Shown here: positions 29,497 to 38,306 of the stretch, piece by piece
Layout: every line of letters begins with the position of its first letter
How positions within the stretch are numbered: position 1 is the stretch's first letter
Origin: Pseudomonadota bacterium
GTDB taxonomy: Bacteria > Myxococcota > Myxococcia > Myxococcales > Myxococcaceae
Direction: 5' to 3'
DNA length: 64,000 bases
Assembly: GCA_023426545.1 (NCBI GenBank)
Contig: JAFAAN010000029.1
Coordinates: forward strand, 1-64,000
Program-made: the position numbers and the translations under genes
Notes under the pieces: model-generated
Seen by the model: the letters and a program-made list of their open reading frames with translations, nothing else
Databases searched by the model: none
What the model was told of the DNA's origin: nothing

Positions 29497-30641
29497 GCGG
29501 GAGGAGGATGCAACAGCGCCTCGACGGTTCGCTCCAGCGCGAAGCGCTCGCGATAGACGCGGGCGGCGCGCCGGCCCAGCTCCCGCCGCGCGTCGGCGTG
29601 GGACAGCAGCGACTCCGCGCATTCCACCAGCGGGGCGGGCGCCGTGCCCTCCGCCAGCGAGACCGCGCCCAGCTCACGCCAAAGAGGCTCGGTGAGGTGC
29701 CCGGTGTTCGTGACCACCGGGAGGCCCAGCGCGAGGCCAGCCATGAGGGTGGTGCGCCGCGTGCTCACGCCGTCCGGGTACGGCTGGAGGAGCACGTCAC
29801 ACGACGCCAGGTGCTCCGCCAGCGCCTCCAGGGAGAGGGAGTCCCGGGCCTCCAGCCGGCCACGCAGGCCCGCGTGACGCGCCTCCAGTCCCTGGGCGAA
29901 CGCGCGGCTGCCGCGCCCCAGCAGCAGCGCGCGGCGTGCTTCGTCCTTCTGGAGCAGGGGGACCAGCGCGGCCTCCAGCGGCTCGGCCGTGAGGCGCCCG
30001 TAGGTGCCGAAGTGCCCCAGCCAGGGCCCGGCGCCGAGCCCCGCGCGGAGCTCCGCCACGGCGTCGGGCGCGACGTCCACGGGCAGGTTGCTGGGGACCG
30101 GCAGCCACCGGGCATGGGGACGCACGCGCGCGGGGAGGTGGTCCGCCCAGCGGGGAATGGACAGGAAGACGCGGTCCGCCGCGCCGGCCACGATGCGCGC
30201 CATCAGCCGCGTGGTGCCCGCGAGGACGTGGTGGCGCAAGGGGGCTCGCGGACTCCACGGGTGCACCGCCTCATGGACGTACACCCAGCGCTCATCGCGC
30301 CTGCGCGCGGCGAACCAGGCGCAGAAGGGGACGTTCATCGCCCGCATGCCCAGGGCATGGGGCACGTATTGGAGCAGCAGCCGCCTGGGGCCCGGGCACG
30401 CGTCCAGCGCGCGTGACAGCCCGGGCAGCCCCGCGGGCGTCAGGAGGCCGGGCACGCGGTGGACGGTAACGCCGCTCTCGTCACACACGCCGCCTTCGCC
30501 GGGCACCCAGACGTGGACCCGCTGTCCTGCGCGGGCGAGCGCGCGGCTCACCTGCCGCGTGTAGTCACCGACGCCGCCCGGGCGCGGCGGATATTCGCCC
30601 GTGAGGACGTGCCACGCGGGCGTGGGGGAAGAAGGAGGCAT
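29493..30641 (-). CDS. GT4-like glycosyltransferase with altered catalytic motif
   Basis: 382 residues. The N-terminus HVLTGEYPPRPGGVGDYTRQ is typical of GT4 (GGVGDY). In the donor domain, where EX7E should lie, the sequence reads YPDGVSTRRTTLMAGLALG, so both acids appear missing, although the following GLPVVTNTGH is conserved. It could be catalytically changed, a structural partner of the neighbouring GT4, or a member of a subgroup that does not use EX7E. It is coupled to the downstream GT4 gene by an ATGA overlap and lies 30 bases after the methyltransferase gene. Confidence 0.8.
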   Translation of the reverse strand: MPPSSPTPAWHVLTGEYPPRPGGVGDYTRQVSRALARAGQRVHVWVPGEGGVCDESGVTVHRVPGLLTPAGLPGLSRALDACPGPRRLLLQYVPHALGMRAMNVPFCAWFAARRRDERWVYVHEAVHPWSPRAPLRHHVLAGTTRLMARIVAGAADRVFLSIPRWADHLPARVRPHARWLPVPSNLPVDVAPDAVAELRAGLGAGPWLGHFGTYGRLTAEPLEAALVPLLQKDEARRALLLGRGSRAFAQGLEARHAGLRGRLEARDSLSLEALAEHLASCDVLLQPYPDGVSTRRTTLMAGLALGLPVVTNTGHLTEPLWRELGAVSLAEGTAPAPLVECAESLLSHADARRELGRRAARVYRERFALERTVEALLHPPPA

Positions 30642-30671
30642 GGCGCCACGGCACCTTTCTTCCGCTGGGGC

Positions 30672-31340
30672 TCAGGATGCCCCCATGTCGCGGATGGCGA
30701 GCAGCTGGAAGGCATGACGGGGCCAGCGCGTGGCGAAGGGCTCGGTGAGGACGGACAGGCGGCTGCCGAGCCGGAAGGGGCGGATGCGCGGCAGGGCGTA
30801 GTCACCGCGCAGGGGCTTCCAGCCGCTCATACCGGTGACCTGGTAGCCGCGCAGCTCGAAGTCGTAGACCTCCCAGCCCGAGCGGTGGACCTGGTGGACG
30901 TTGCTGTCCCACTCGTCCTGGGGGAGGAAGCCGTTGGGGGTGAAGACGATGACGCGCTTGCGGGCCAGCGACTCCATCATCTCCAGGAGCCGGAAGCCGT
31001 CCTGCTTCTCGAAGTGCTCGATGACGTCCAGCGCGACGACGGCGTCGAAGCTCTTGGGCCCGAAGCGCTGGCCCACCTCCAGCAGGTCCATGCAGTGGTA
31101 CTCGCGGTGGATGCCCGCGGCCCGGCTGCGCTCGATGCTGGTGGGGTGGCCGTCCACGCCCACGGTGTGCGGAAGCAGGTGGGAGAAGCTGTGCAGCGGC
31201 GAGCGCGAGCCACAGCCGATATCCAGCACGCTGTCACAGGTGCCGACCAGCGCCTCCCTCAACGTGCGGTGGAGCACCTCGTGCTCGCCCACGAGGACTT
31301 CGCGCTTCAAGAACTGGAGGAGCTTTCCGCCGGGGCGCAT
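30672..31340 (-). CDS. Class I SAM-dependent methyltransferase
   Basis: 222 residues from ATG at 31340; the open frame continues upstream into the antisense of the flippase and lacks coding character there. Motif I is VLDIGCG (38-44), then TVGVDGHPTSIERSR with the acidic residue for the SAM ribose, and VVALDVIEHFEKQDG. The C-terminal part contains TPNGFLPQDEWDSNVHQVHRS, seen in sugar- or lipid-linked methyltransferases. The location at the head of a GT4 operon and divergent from wzx suggests that it methylates a sugar of the repeat unit or terminates the chain. Confidence 0.82.
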   Translation of the reverse strand: MRPGGKLLQFLKREVLVGEHEVLHRTLREALVGTCDSVLDIGCGSRSPLHSFSHLLPHTVGVDGHPTSIERSRAAGIHREYHCMDLLEVGQRFGPKSFDAVVALDVIEHFEKQDGFRLLEMMESLARKRVIVFTPNGFLPQDEWDSNVHQVHRSGWEVYDFELRGYQVTGMSGWKPLRGDYALPRIRPFRLGSRLSVLTEPFATRWPRHAFQLLAIRDMGAS

Positions 31341-31535
31341 TCGGGCGGACCGTAGCCCCGTGGCTCCGGAAAGGGCAACCCTGACGCGGACTCCAGGCAG
31401 GCGGGCGCGTCCGCGTCCCGTGCGGGGTCGCTCGCGTTGCTTGTGGGGCCGGAGCGCTGTCGCTAGCATTTCCGCTCCTGCGCGTGCCCGCGCGCTGGCC
31501 CTCCCCGTGATGCCGGGAGCGGGCCGCCCAGGACC

Positions 31536-33056
31536 ATGAACGCGACCGCAGCCCCCGAAGCCACCGCCGTCGAAGTCAAGGCGCGTGCCCTGAAGGGCAT
31601 GTTCGTCCTGGCGCTGCGCACGGTGGCGTCCCAGGGGCTGCGCGTGGTGAGCGCGCTGTTCCTGTCCCGGCTGCTCTTCCCGTCGGACTACGGCCTGTTC
31701 GGCATCGTGTCCTACGCGGCGTCGCTGGGGGTGTTCCTGGGAGACCTGGGCCTGAGCGCGGCGCTGGTGCGCCAGCCGCACGAGCCGACGCGGGACGAGA
31801 CCTTCACCATCTTCTGGTGCCACCAGGCGCTCACCGCCGTCGTCGTGGCCCTCGTGTGCCTGCTGGCGCCCACCCTGACGCGCGGCTACGCGCTGGGGGA
31901 CGGCGCGGTGCCCATGGTGTGGGCGCTGGCGATGGGGCTGTTCCTGTCGTCGCTGCGGGTGATTCCGCTGATGGCGCTGGAGCGGCAGCTGGCCTTCCCC
32001 GTCATCGCCCGGGCCGAGCTGGTCGAGAACGTGGCGCAGGTCATCACCACCATCTCCCTGGCGGCGCTGGGCTTCGGCGCGTGGGCGCTGGCGCTGGGGG
32101 GGCTGGTGCGGGGCGTGGTGGGGCTGCTGTGCATCGTATGGGCGTCGCCCTGGCGCCCCCGGGGCCGCTTCCGCGTGGACGTGCTCAAGCGCCTGCTGGG
32201 CTTCGGGCTGGCGTTCCAGCTCCCGCCACTGGTGGCGGCGATGGTGGCGGGCTGGGTGCCGCTGGTGGTGGGGCACATCCTGGGCAAGGACGCGGTGGGG
32301 CTGGTCAACTGGGCCTGGGCGCTGGCCTCCACGCCGATGATGCTGAGCGTGGTGCTCAACCGCGTGGCCTTCCCCGCCTACTGCCGCCTTCAGGACGACC
32401 CCGCGGGCTTCGCCGAGTACCTGCGCACATCGCTGCGCCGGCTGTCCGCGGTGCTGCTGCTCGCCATCCCCCTGGCGGTACTGGCGGTGCCGGTGGCGGT
32501 ACCCCTCTTCTTCGGCACGCGCTGGCTGCCCGCGGTGGTGCTGGTGCAGTGGTTCAGCATGGAGTGCATCCTCACCACGCTGGTGGGCCTCCTGGCCACG
32601 GCGCAGAACGCCGGTGGCAGGCCCTGGGAGCGGCTGGTGGTGGTGGTGGGCGTGGGCGCGGCGAAGTGGGGCCTGGGCACGTGGGCCATCCAGCGCTTCG
32701 GCCTCGAAGGCATCGGGCCCGCGGGCGTGCTGGTGGGGCTGGCCGAGATTGGGGTGACGGCCTGGCTGGTGGAGCGGCTCAACCCGGCGATGCGCGGGCT
32801 GGCGCGGCAGGTGGTGGAGCCCTTCGTCACCCTGGGGCTGGCGCTGCTGGGGACGTGTGTCGCGGCGCGGTACCTGGTGCAGGGGGATGTGTGGACACAG
32901 GCCCTGGTGGGGGCGGTGCTGTTCAGCGGGCTGGTGTATGTCCGCGAGCGGCTGCCGGGGACGCTGCCACTCCTGGGCGAGCTGAGGCACATTCTCGAAT
33001 TCATCCGGGCACGGAGGGCCGCGAGGCTGGCTCCGGTGGGCCCGGCTTCGACGTGA
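31536..33056 (+). CDS. wzxB: Wzx-type repeat-unit flippase
   Basis: 506 residues with about 14 hydrophobic segments and basic cytoplasmic loops, the PST/MATE-like fold that flips undecaprenyl-diphosphate-linked repeat units to the periplasm. The N-terminal FVLALRTVASQGLRVVSALFLSRLLFPSDYGLFGIV is typical of Wzx (the A-R/LFP-S/DYG pattern). The ATG at 31536 gives a normal N-terminus. It heads a plus-strand set with two GT2 genes and is divergent from the methyltransferase gene. Named by analogy with the M. xanthus BPS flippase, from memory. It is the only flippase in the window. Confidence 0.9.
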   Translation: MNATAAPEATAVEVKARALKGMFVLALRTVASQGLRVVSALFLSRLLFPSDYGLFGIVSYAASLGVFLGDLGLSAALVRQPHEPTRDETFTIFWCHQALTAVVVALVCLLAPTLTRGYALGDGAVPMVWALAMGLFLSSLRVIPLMALERQLAFPVIARAELVENVAQVITTISLAALGFGAWALALGGLVRGVVGLLCIVWASPWRPRGRFRVDVLKRLLGFGLAFQLPPLVAAMVAGWVPLVVGHILGKDAVGLVNWAWALASTPMMLSVVLNRVAFPAYCRLQDDPAGFAEYLRTSLRRLSAVLLLAIPLAVLAVPVAVPLFFGTRWLPAVVLVQWFSMECILTTLVGLLATAQNAGGRPWERLVVVVGVGAAKWGLGTWAIQRFGLEGIGPAGVLVGLAEIGVTAWLVERLNPAMRGLARQVVEPFVTLGLALLGTCVAARYLVQGDVWTQALVGAVLFSGLVYVRERLPGTLPLLGELRHILEFIRARRAARLAPVGPAST

Positions 33057-33075
33057 GCGGAACGCGGGGGAGCTG

Positions 33076-34026
33076 ATGAAGAAGCCCGACCTGGTCATCT
33101 CCATCGTCAACCACAGCAACCCGGAGTTGCTGCACGACTGCCTGCGCTCGCTGTACGCGGCGACGCACGACATCGCCTTCGAGGTGTGGATTGTCGACAA
33201 CGCCACGGACGGCCGCGGCGTGGACGCCATGCGGCGCGACTTCCCCCAGGTGCGCTGGCTCTTCAACACGGAGCGCAAGGGCTTCTCCGCCAACCACAAC
33301 CAGGTGCTGCGCCAGGCGCGCGGCCGTCACTTCTGCATCTTCAACGACGACACCATCGTCCACGATGGCGCCTTCGACGCGCTGGTCCGCTTCATGGATG
33401 ACAACCCCCGCGTGGGCATGGCGGGCGCGCGGCTGCTCAACGCGGACGGCACCATCCAGAACTGCACCTTCCGGTCCATGTCGCTGGCGGGCCAGCTCTT
33501 CGACATCGTGTTCCTGCCGCGCCCCCTGCACTTCCTCAAGCAGCTGGCCATCGACCCGGCGCAGTACGGCCACGAGGAGGCCCGGGTGAGCTGGGTGCTG
33601 GGGGCCTGCATCGTCGTGCGCGAGGAGGCGCTCGCGGAGGTGGGGCTGCTGGACGAGCAGATGTCCCCGCTGGGCAACACCGAGGACACCGACTGGTGCG
33701 CGCGGGCCTGGAAGGCGGACTGGGAGGTGGCCTTCTGCCCGGAGGCGGTGATTACGCACCTGACGAGCCGCTCGTTCCGGCCGTCCGACAGCGGGCCTGA
33801 CAAGGTGCGCATCGAGCTGTGGCGCACGCGGCTGGCGTACTTCCGCAAGCACCATGGCCGGCTTTACGAGGCGGCCATGCGGGCCATCCTGGTGGGCACG
33901 CTGCCGTACAACTCCGCGGTGCTGACGCAGACGCTGCTGCGGCGGCGCATGAGCCTGACGGAGTATCGCAAGCAGCTGTCCACCTTCCTGGGCATCTCGC
34001 GGATGGGCCTGCGCGAGCGCATGTGA
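33076..34026 (+). CDS. GT2 family glycosyltransferase (rhamnosyltransferase-like)
   Basis: 316-residue GT-A enzyme. It has VISIVNHSNPELLHDCLRSL, a VDNATDGRG nucleotide site, FNDDTIVHDGAF (DxD region) and WVLGACIVVREEAL, then TEDTDWCARAW with the catalytic acidic residues. This is the WbbL/RfbF-like pattern of inverting GT2 enzymes that often transfer rhamnose. It starts 19 bases after the wzx stop and is followed by another GT2 after a single base. Confidence 0.87.
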   Translation: MKKPDLVISIVNHSNPELLHDCLRSLYAATHDIAFEVWIVDNATDGRGVDAMRRDFPQVRWLFNTERKGFSANHNQVLRQARGRHFCIFNDDTIVHDGAFDALVRFMDDNPRVGMAGARLLNADGTIQNCTFRSMSLAGQLFDIVFLPRPLHFLKQLAIDPAQYGHEEARVSWVLGACIVVREEALAEVGLLDEQMSPLGNTEDTDWCARAWKADWEVAFCPEAVITHLTSRSFRPSDSGPDKVRIELWRTRLAYFRKHHGRLYEAAMRAILVGTLPYNSAVLTQTLLRRRMSLTEYRKQLSTFLGISRMGLRERM

Positions 34027-34027
34027 C

Positions 34028-34945
34028 ATGCCCTTCTTCTCCGTCATCATCCCCACGTACAACCGGGCGCGGCTGCTGGAGGCGGCGCTCGGCTCCGTGT
34101 TCGCGCAGGAGGAGCGGGACTACGAGGTGCTCGTGGTGGATGACGGCTCCACCGACGACACGTTGGAGACGCTGGCCCGCTACGGCGCGCGGGTGCGCGT
34201 GCTGAGTCAGCGCAACGCGGGGCCCGGCGCGGCCCGCAACCTGGGCATCCAGGAGGCCCGGGGGGACTACGTGGCCTTCCTGGACAGCGACGACCTGTGG
34301 TTCCCCTGGACGCTCGCCACGTACCGGCAGGCGCTCCAGGCGTCTCCGGGGACGTCGGTGGTGCTGGGCACGTCGGTGCTCTTCTCGCGGCCCGAGTCCC
34401 TGGCGCGGGTCGCGCGGGAGCCGCTCCAGGTGCTGCGATTCGCGGACTACCTGGCGAGCGCGGGGGACCGGACGCCGCCCACCCCGTGCGTGCGCGCGGT
34501 GCGCACGGCGGCGCTGCGGCGCGTGGGCGGCTTCACGCCGCTGCGCATCAGCGGCGAGGACTACGACCTGCTGTACCGCCTGGGCACGGAGCCGGGCTTC
34601 GCCTGGGTGCGCGCGCCCGCGGTGGTGGGCTACCGGCAGCACATGGGCTCGGAGTCCACGGGGCTGGAGGCCAGCTACCAGGGGACGCTGTACCTGCTGG
34701 AGCAGGAGCGCCAGGGGCACTACCCGGGCGGCGCCGCCCGCAGGCGCGAGCGGCTGGACATGCTGCTCTACGGCCTGCGCCACGTGTCCCAGTGGCTCAT
34801 GTTGCAGCGCCGGGGGGACCTGGCGCTGGACCTGTACCGGCGCGGGCTGCCGCTCCACTTCGAGCTGCCCCGCTGGCGCTACGTGCTGGGCTTCCCCCCG
34901 TGGGCGCTCGCCACCACGATGCGGCAGCGCGTCCTGGGGCGCTGA
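34028..34945 (+). CDS. GT2 family glycosyltransferase
   Basis: 305 residues. Classical GT2: FSVIIPTYNRARLLEAALGS, VVDDGSTDDT, NAGPGAARNLG, then the DxD site FLDSDDLWFP and GEDYDLLYRLG with the catalytic ED. It is cytosolic and inverting, using an NDP-sugar. The ATG lies one base after the preceding stop (34026), so it belongs to the wzx operon. Substrate not determined. Confidence 0.87.
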   Translation: MPFFSVIIPTYNRARLLEAALGSVFAQEERDYEVLVVDDGSTDDTLETLARYGARVRVLSQRNAGPGAARNLGIQEARGDYVAFLDSDDLWFPWTLATYRQALQASPGTSVVLGTSVLFSRPESLARVAREPLQVLRFADYLASAGDRTPPTPCVRAVRTAALRRVGGFTPLRISGEDYDLLYRLGTEPGFAWVRAPAVVGYRQHMGSESTGLEASYQGTLYLLEQERQGHYPGGAARRRERLDMLLYGLRHVSQWLMLQRRGDLALDLYRRGLPLHFELPRWRYVLGFPPWALATTMRQRVLGR

Positions 34946-34955
34946 CGGCCCTCGC

Positions 34956-35189
34956 TCAGCGCCCGCCGCCCATCAACCCGCCGAGGAGGCCGCCCAGGGC
35001 TCCCATCAACCCGCCGCCCGCGTCCGGCGCCGTCTGGGCTGGCGCGGAGGTGTTGGCGGAGAAGCGTTGCTCACCGACAGGCCGTGCGGCCAAGCGGGGG
35101 CAGGACGCCCCCCTGCTTCCCCGCGGCCCTCGTCCCGCCCGGAGGCACTGCGCATCTTCGCCGCGAGGCATGCACGGTGGGCCACCCAT
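34956..35189 (-). pseudogene. Possible gene remnant with Gly/Leu-rich C-terminus
   Basis: A minus-strand frame of 77 codons (ATG 35189 to TGA 34956) ends in LMGALGGLLGGLMGGGR, a convincing C-terminal tail with GC-rich third positions only in its last 40 codons. The front part looks random and no ribosome-binding site is seen. It sits in the 259-base gap between the GT2 and ROK genes. It may be the 3' relic of a decayed exported protein, a small real gene, or chance. Confidence 0.25.
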
Positions 35190-35204
35190 GGCCGGAGGCG
35201 TCAG

Positions 35205-36236
35205 ATGCGGGAGTCGAACACGGCGCGGCGGGCAGGGCGCGGCAAGAAGACGGTGGACGGGGACGCGCAGGAGCGCTGGGGCGGAGTCGACCTGGGGGGC
35301 ACCAAAATCGAGGCCGTGGTGGTGGACGCGGACGGCGCCGTCCTGGGGACGATGCGCCAGCCCACGCCCGCCGAGGGCGAGCCCGGCGACGTGGTGCAGG
35401 CGATTCACGAGGCGCTGGAGGGGGCCTCGCGCGCCGCGGGCCTCACGCCGCGCGAGCTCCAGGGCGTGGGGGTGGGCGCGCCCGGCGCGGTGGATGTCCA
35501 CGAAGGGACGCTGGGCCACGTCAGCAACGTGGGCCGCGGCTGGACGACGCCGTACCCGGTGGCGGGCGACCTGGGCGCGCGGGTGGGCCGCCCCGTGGTG
35601 CTGGGCAATGACGTCCAGGTGGCGGTGGCCGCGGAGCACCGGCTGGGGGCGGGGCGCCCCTACCGCTCGCTGCTGGGTGTCTGGTGGGGAACAGGCGTGG
35701 GCGGTGGCCTGGTCCTGGACGGCCTGCCCTGGCGGGGCCGGGGCGCGGCGGGGGAGGTGGGCCACGTGGTGGTGAGGCCGGGCGGCGCCCGCTGCGGCTG
35801 TGGCCGGCGCGGCTGCATGGAGGCCTACGCGGGCCGGGCGTCGATGGAGCGCCGGGCGCACAAGGCCGTGCGCGAGGGCGAAGAGACGGTCCTCTTCGAG
35901 CTGATGCGGAAGAGGGGCCGCTCCCGGCTGACGAGCAGCATCTGGGCCCGGGCGCTGGCGGTGGAGGACCCGCTGGCGGTCTGGCTCGTCGACCGGGCGG
36001 TGCGGATGCTGGGCGTGGGCCTCGCCTCGGCCATCAACGTGCTGGACGTGGAGGCCGTGGTGCTCGGAGGGGGGCTGGGGACGCGGCTGGGGCCGGAGTT
36101 CGCCAGCCGCATCCACGAGGCCATGCGCCCGCACATCTTCGTCCCCGAGCGCCAGCCGCCCGTGCGCGTGGCGGAGCTGGGAGAACTTTCCGGTGCCATT
36201 GGCGCCGCGCTGCTGGCCCAGCCCCTGATGAAGTGA
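35205..36236 (+). CDS. ROK family sugar kinase
   Basis: 343 residues; the ATG at 35205 is chosen for a GGAGG at 35194-35198. It has the ATP site GVDLGGTKIEAV (Gly31-Gly32), GVGAPGAVD, and the active-site GNDVQVAVAAEHRLGAG. The ROK zinc motif CGCGRRGC has cysteines at 197, 199 and 204, and the preceding GEVGH carries the zinc histidine. ROK kinases phosphorylate glucose, N-acetylglucosamine, N-acetylmannosamine or other hexoses. A DNA-binding N-terminus is absent, so it is an enzyme and not a NagC-type repressor. Within this locus it probably feeds a nucleotide-sugar route. Confidence 0.87.
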   Translation: MRESNTARRAGRGKKTVDGDAQERWGGVDLGGTKIEAVVVDADGAVLGTMRQPTPAEGEPGDVVQAIHEALEGASRAAGLTPRELQGVGVGAPGAVDVHEGTLGHVSNVGRGWTTPYPVAGDLGARVGRPVVLGNDVQVAVAAEHRLGAGRPYRSLLGVWWGTGVGGGLVLDGLPWRGRGAAGEVGHVVVRPGGARCGCGRRGCMEAYAGRASMERRAHKAVREGEETVLFELMRKRGRSRLTSSIWARALAVEDPLAVWLVDRAVRMLGVGLASAINVLDVEAVVLGGGLGTRLGPEFASRIHEAMRPHIFVPERQPPVRVAELGELSGAIGAALLAQPLMK

Positions 36237-36404
36237 GGCCGGCCCGCCACCACGCGCCCCCGGCGGGAGGCGCTCCCCCGGGTGCCCGCCCGCACGCCGT
36301 GTGGCAGCGGCCCACCACCGACCGCGGCCTCATGGAATGCCTGGTGGCCTGTCAGGTAGTCTCCGCGACTTCATCGTCCTCGGGTCGACCGGAGGGACCT
36401 GTCG

Positions 36405-38306
36405 TTGGCCAGCCGTTCTCGGATTCCCCAAACCCTCTTCTTCCAGCGGCCACGCTCCAAGCTGTGGCCGTTGGCGGGCGTCATCCTTGCGTCGGCGGTG
36501 CTCGTCGGGGTCATGGAGATGACCATCGCCGCCTTCTCCTCCGCGGGGCTCGAAGGCATCTCCCAGCGCAACATCTACTCGATGTTCGTCAGCGTGGGCG
36601 TCGTCTCGGCGGTGACGAGCCTGCTGTGGACGGCCACCAACCGGCTGGGCATCTCGCTGGCCCTGGTGGCGTCGGGGATGCTCTTCACCCTGACGCTGCA
36701 CATCCGGAAGGTGCAGCTCATCGACCGGCCGCTGATGCCGTGGGACTTCCTGGAGTGGCGGCACGTGACGTCGCTGGCGCCGACGCTGCTGCCCGGTGGC
36801 GGCGCGGTCGCGGCCATCGGCTCGTGCCTGCTCCTGGTGGTCGTGCTCGCCTTCATGGTGCGCGCGGTGGCGAAGGGAGAGCCCCGGCACCCGCTGCCCC
36901 GGGCCGGACGCCGCGCCCTGGCGGTGGCGGCCCTGGCCTATCTCCTGGCCATCATCTTCCAGCAGCACCTGCCCCTGCGGCGCGCCTTCAACCGCTTCGG
37001 CATCTACCACCAGGTGTGGGACCAGCGGTCCAACTACCAGGTGAACGGGCTGACGCTGATGATGCTCTGGAACTGGGAGGGGCTGCGCCTGGACCCGGGC
37101 AGCGAGTACTCCCAGGCGCAGGTCCACGCGGCCCTGGGCGGCAGTCCGGGCGTGGCGCCGACCGCGCCCGCGCAGCCCGTCGACGTCGTCATCTTCATGG
37201 CCGAGTCCCTCTGGGACCCGACGCGGCTGGGCGTCCCGCTCAGCGCGGACCCGCTGCCCTTCACGCGCTCGCTCATGCAGCGCCACACCTCCGGCCAGCT
37301 CATCAGCCCGGCCTTCGGTGGCGGCACGGCCAACTCGGAGTTCGAGCTGCTGACGGGCATGTCCTCGGCCTTCGCGCCGGAGGGCTCGTTCCCCTACCAG
37401 CACTACGTGATGCGCCCCGTGGACGCGCTGCCCTCGCTGTTCCGGCGCGCCGGCTACCGCACGGTGGCCATGCACCCGTTCCACGCCTTCTACTGGAGCC
37501 GTGACGTGGTGTACCCGCTGCTGGGCTTCGAGACGTTCCAGTCGCTGACCGACTTCCCGTCGCCCCGGCTCGAAGGGCCCTGGGTGTCGGACGAGGAGGT
37601 CGTGGACCGCATCCTCCAGGAGCTCGCCGACGAGCGTCAGCCGCGCTTCCTCATGGCGGTGACGATGTCCACCCACGGCCCCTACAACCTGCCCCTCACC
37701 GGCGAGGAGCAGATTGACGTGCTGGGCGAGAAGCTCTCGCCCGACAACCGGCAGCTCCTGAAGAGCTACGTCCACAAGCTCCGGCAGATGGACAAGGCGG
37801 TGGAGCGGCTGGTGCGGCAGCTGGAGACCCGCAAGCGCAAGACGCTGCTCGTCCTCTTCGGCGACCACCTGCCGATGCTGGGTACCGACTACGCCGTCTA
37901 CCGGGAGGCGGGCTTCTTCAAGGAGCCGTGGACGGACGCGCAGCGCGAGCGCATGGCCGAGGTCCCCGTCGTGCTCTGGACGAACTTCCCCATGCCCCGG
38001 CAGGACCTCCACTCGAGCATCAGCATGCTCGCGCCGCGCATCCTCGAGACGGCCGGGATGCGGCCGCCCGGCTTCTTCGCCTTCGTCTCCGAGCTGTCCA
38101 AGGTGCTGTCCGTGGTGCGGGGAGACCTGGTGCGCACCGCTAGCGGCGAGTACCTGCCCATGGACAAGAAGATGTCGCGCGAGCCCGAGCCGGGCTCCGG
38201 GGAGGACTGGATGCGGCGCTACCGCCTGCTCACCTATGACCGGCTCGCGGGCGACAACTTCAGCGCGGTCCAGGCGGCGGGGGCGGTGTCGCAGGATGCG
38301 CCGTGA
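36405..38306 (+). CDS. LtaS-like phosphoglycerol/phosphoethanolamine transferase (sulfatase fold)
   Basis: 633 residues from a TTG at 36405 with GGAGG nine bases before it; ATG at 36513 is the next option. Five transmembrane helices (about 18-40, 55-75, 80-98, 130-160 and 170-190) are followed by a periplasmic sulfatase domain. The catalytic set of LtaS/OpgB is complete: MAESLW (Glu267), the Thr nucleophile in GGGTANSEFELLTG (Thr308), STHGPY (His424) and FGDHLP (Asp487, His488). The family transfers glycerol phosphate or phosphoethanolamine from phospholipid to glycans. In this Gram-negative polysaccharide locus it may decorate the repeat unit or a periplasmic glucan. Its 3' end overlaps the convergent acyltransferase gene by 47 bases. 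Confidence 0.87.
   Translation: MASRSRIPQTLFFQRPRSKLWPLAGVILASAVLVGVMEMTIAAFSSAGLEGISQRNIYSMFVSVGVVSAVTSLLWTATNRLGISLALVASGMLFTLTLHIRKVQLIDRPLMPWDFLEWRHVTSLAPTLLPGGGAVAAIGSCLLLVVVLAFMVRAVAKGEPRHPLPRAGRRALAVAALAYLLAIIFQQHLPLRRAFNRFGIYHQVWDQRSNYQVNGLTLMMLWNWEGLRLDPGSEYSQAQVHAALGGSPGVAPTAPAQPVDVVIFMAESLWDPTRLGVPLSADPLPFTRSLMQRHTSGQLISPAFGGGTANSEFELLTGMSSAFAPEGSFPYQHYVMRPVDALPSLFRRAGYRTVAMHPFHAFYWSRDVVYPLLGFETFQSLTDFPSPRLEGPWVSDEEVVDRILQELADERQPRFLMAVTMSTHGPYNLPLTGEEQIDVLGEKLSPDNRQLLKSYVHKLRQMDKAVERLVRQLETRKRKTLLVLFGDHLPMLGTDYAVYREAGFFKEPWTDAQRERMAEVPVVLWTNFPMPRQDLHSSISMLAPRILETAGMRPPGFFAFVSELSKVLSVVRGDLVRTASGEYLPMDKKMSREPEPGSGEDWMRRYRLLTYDRLAGDNFSAVQAAGAVSQDAP

Noticed and set aside
31426..31441. 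Sigma-54 promoter for wzx (GG...TTGCT)
   Set aside because: GG to GC spacing is again 11 bases and the rest of the -24 box does not match.
31341..33299. N-terminal extension of the methyltransferase frame across wzx
   Set aside because: 650 upstream codons are His/Arg/Gln-rich and antisense to the flippase; the true start is ATG 31340.
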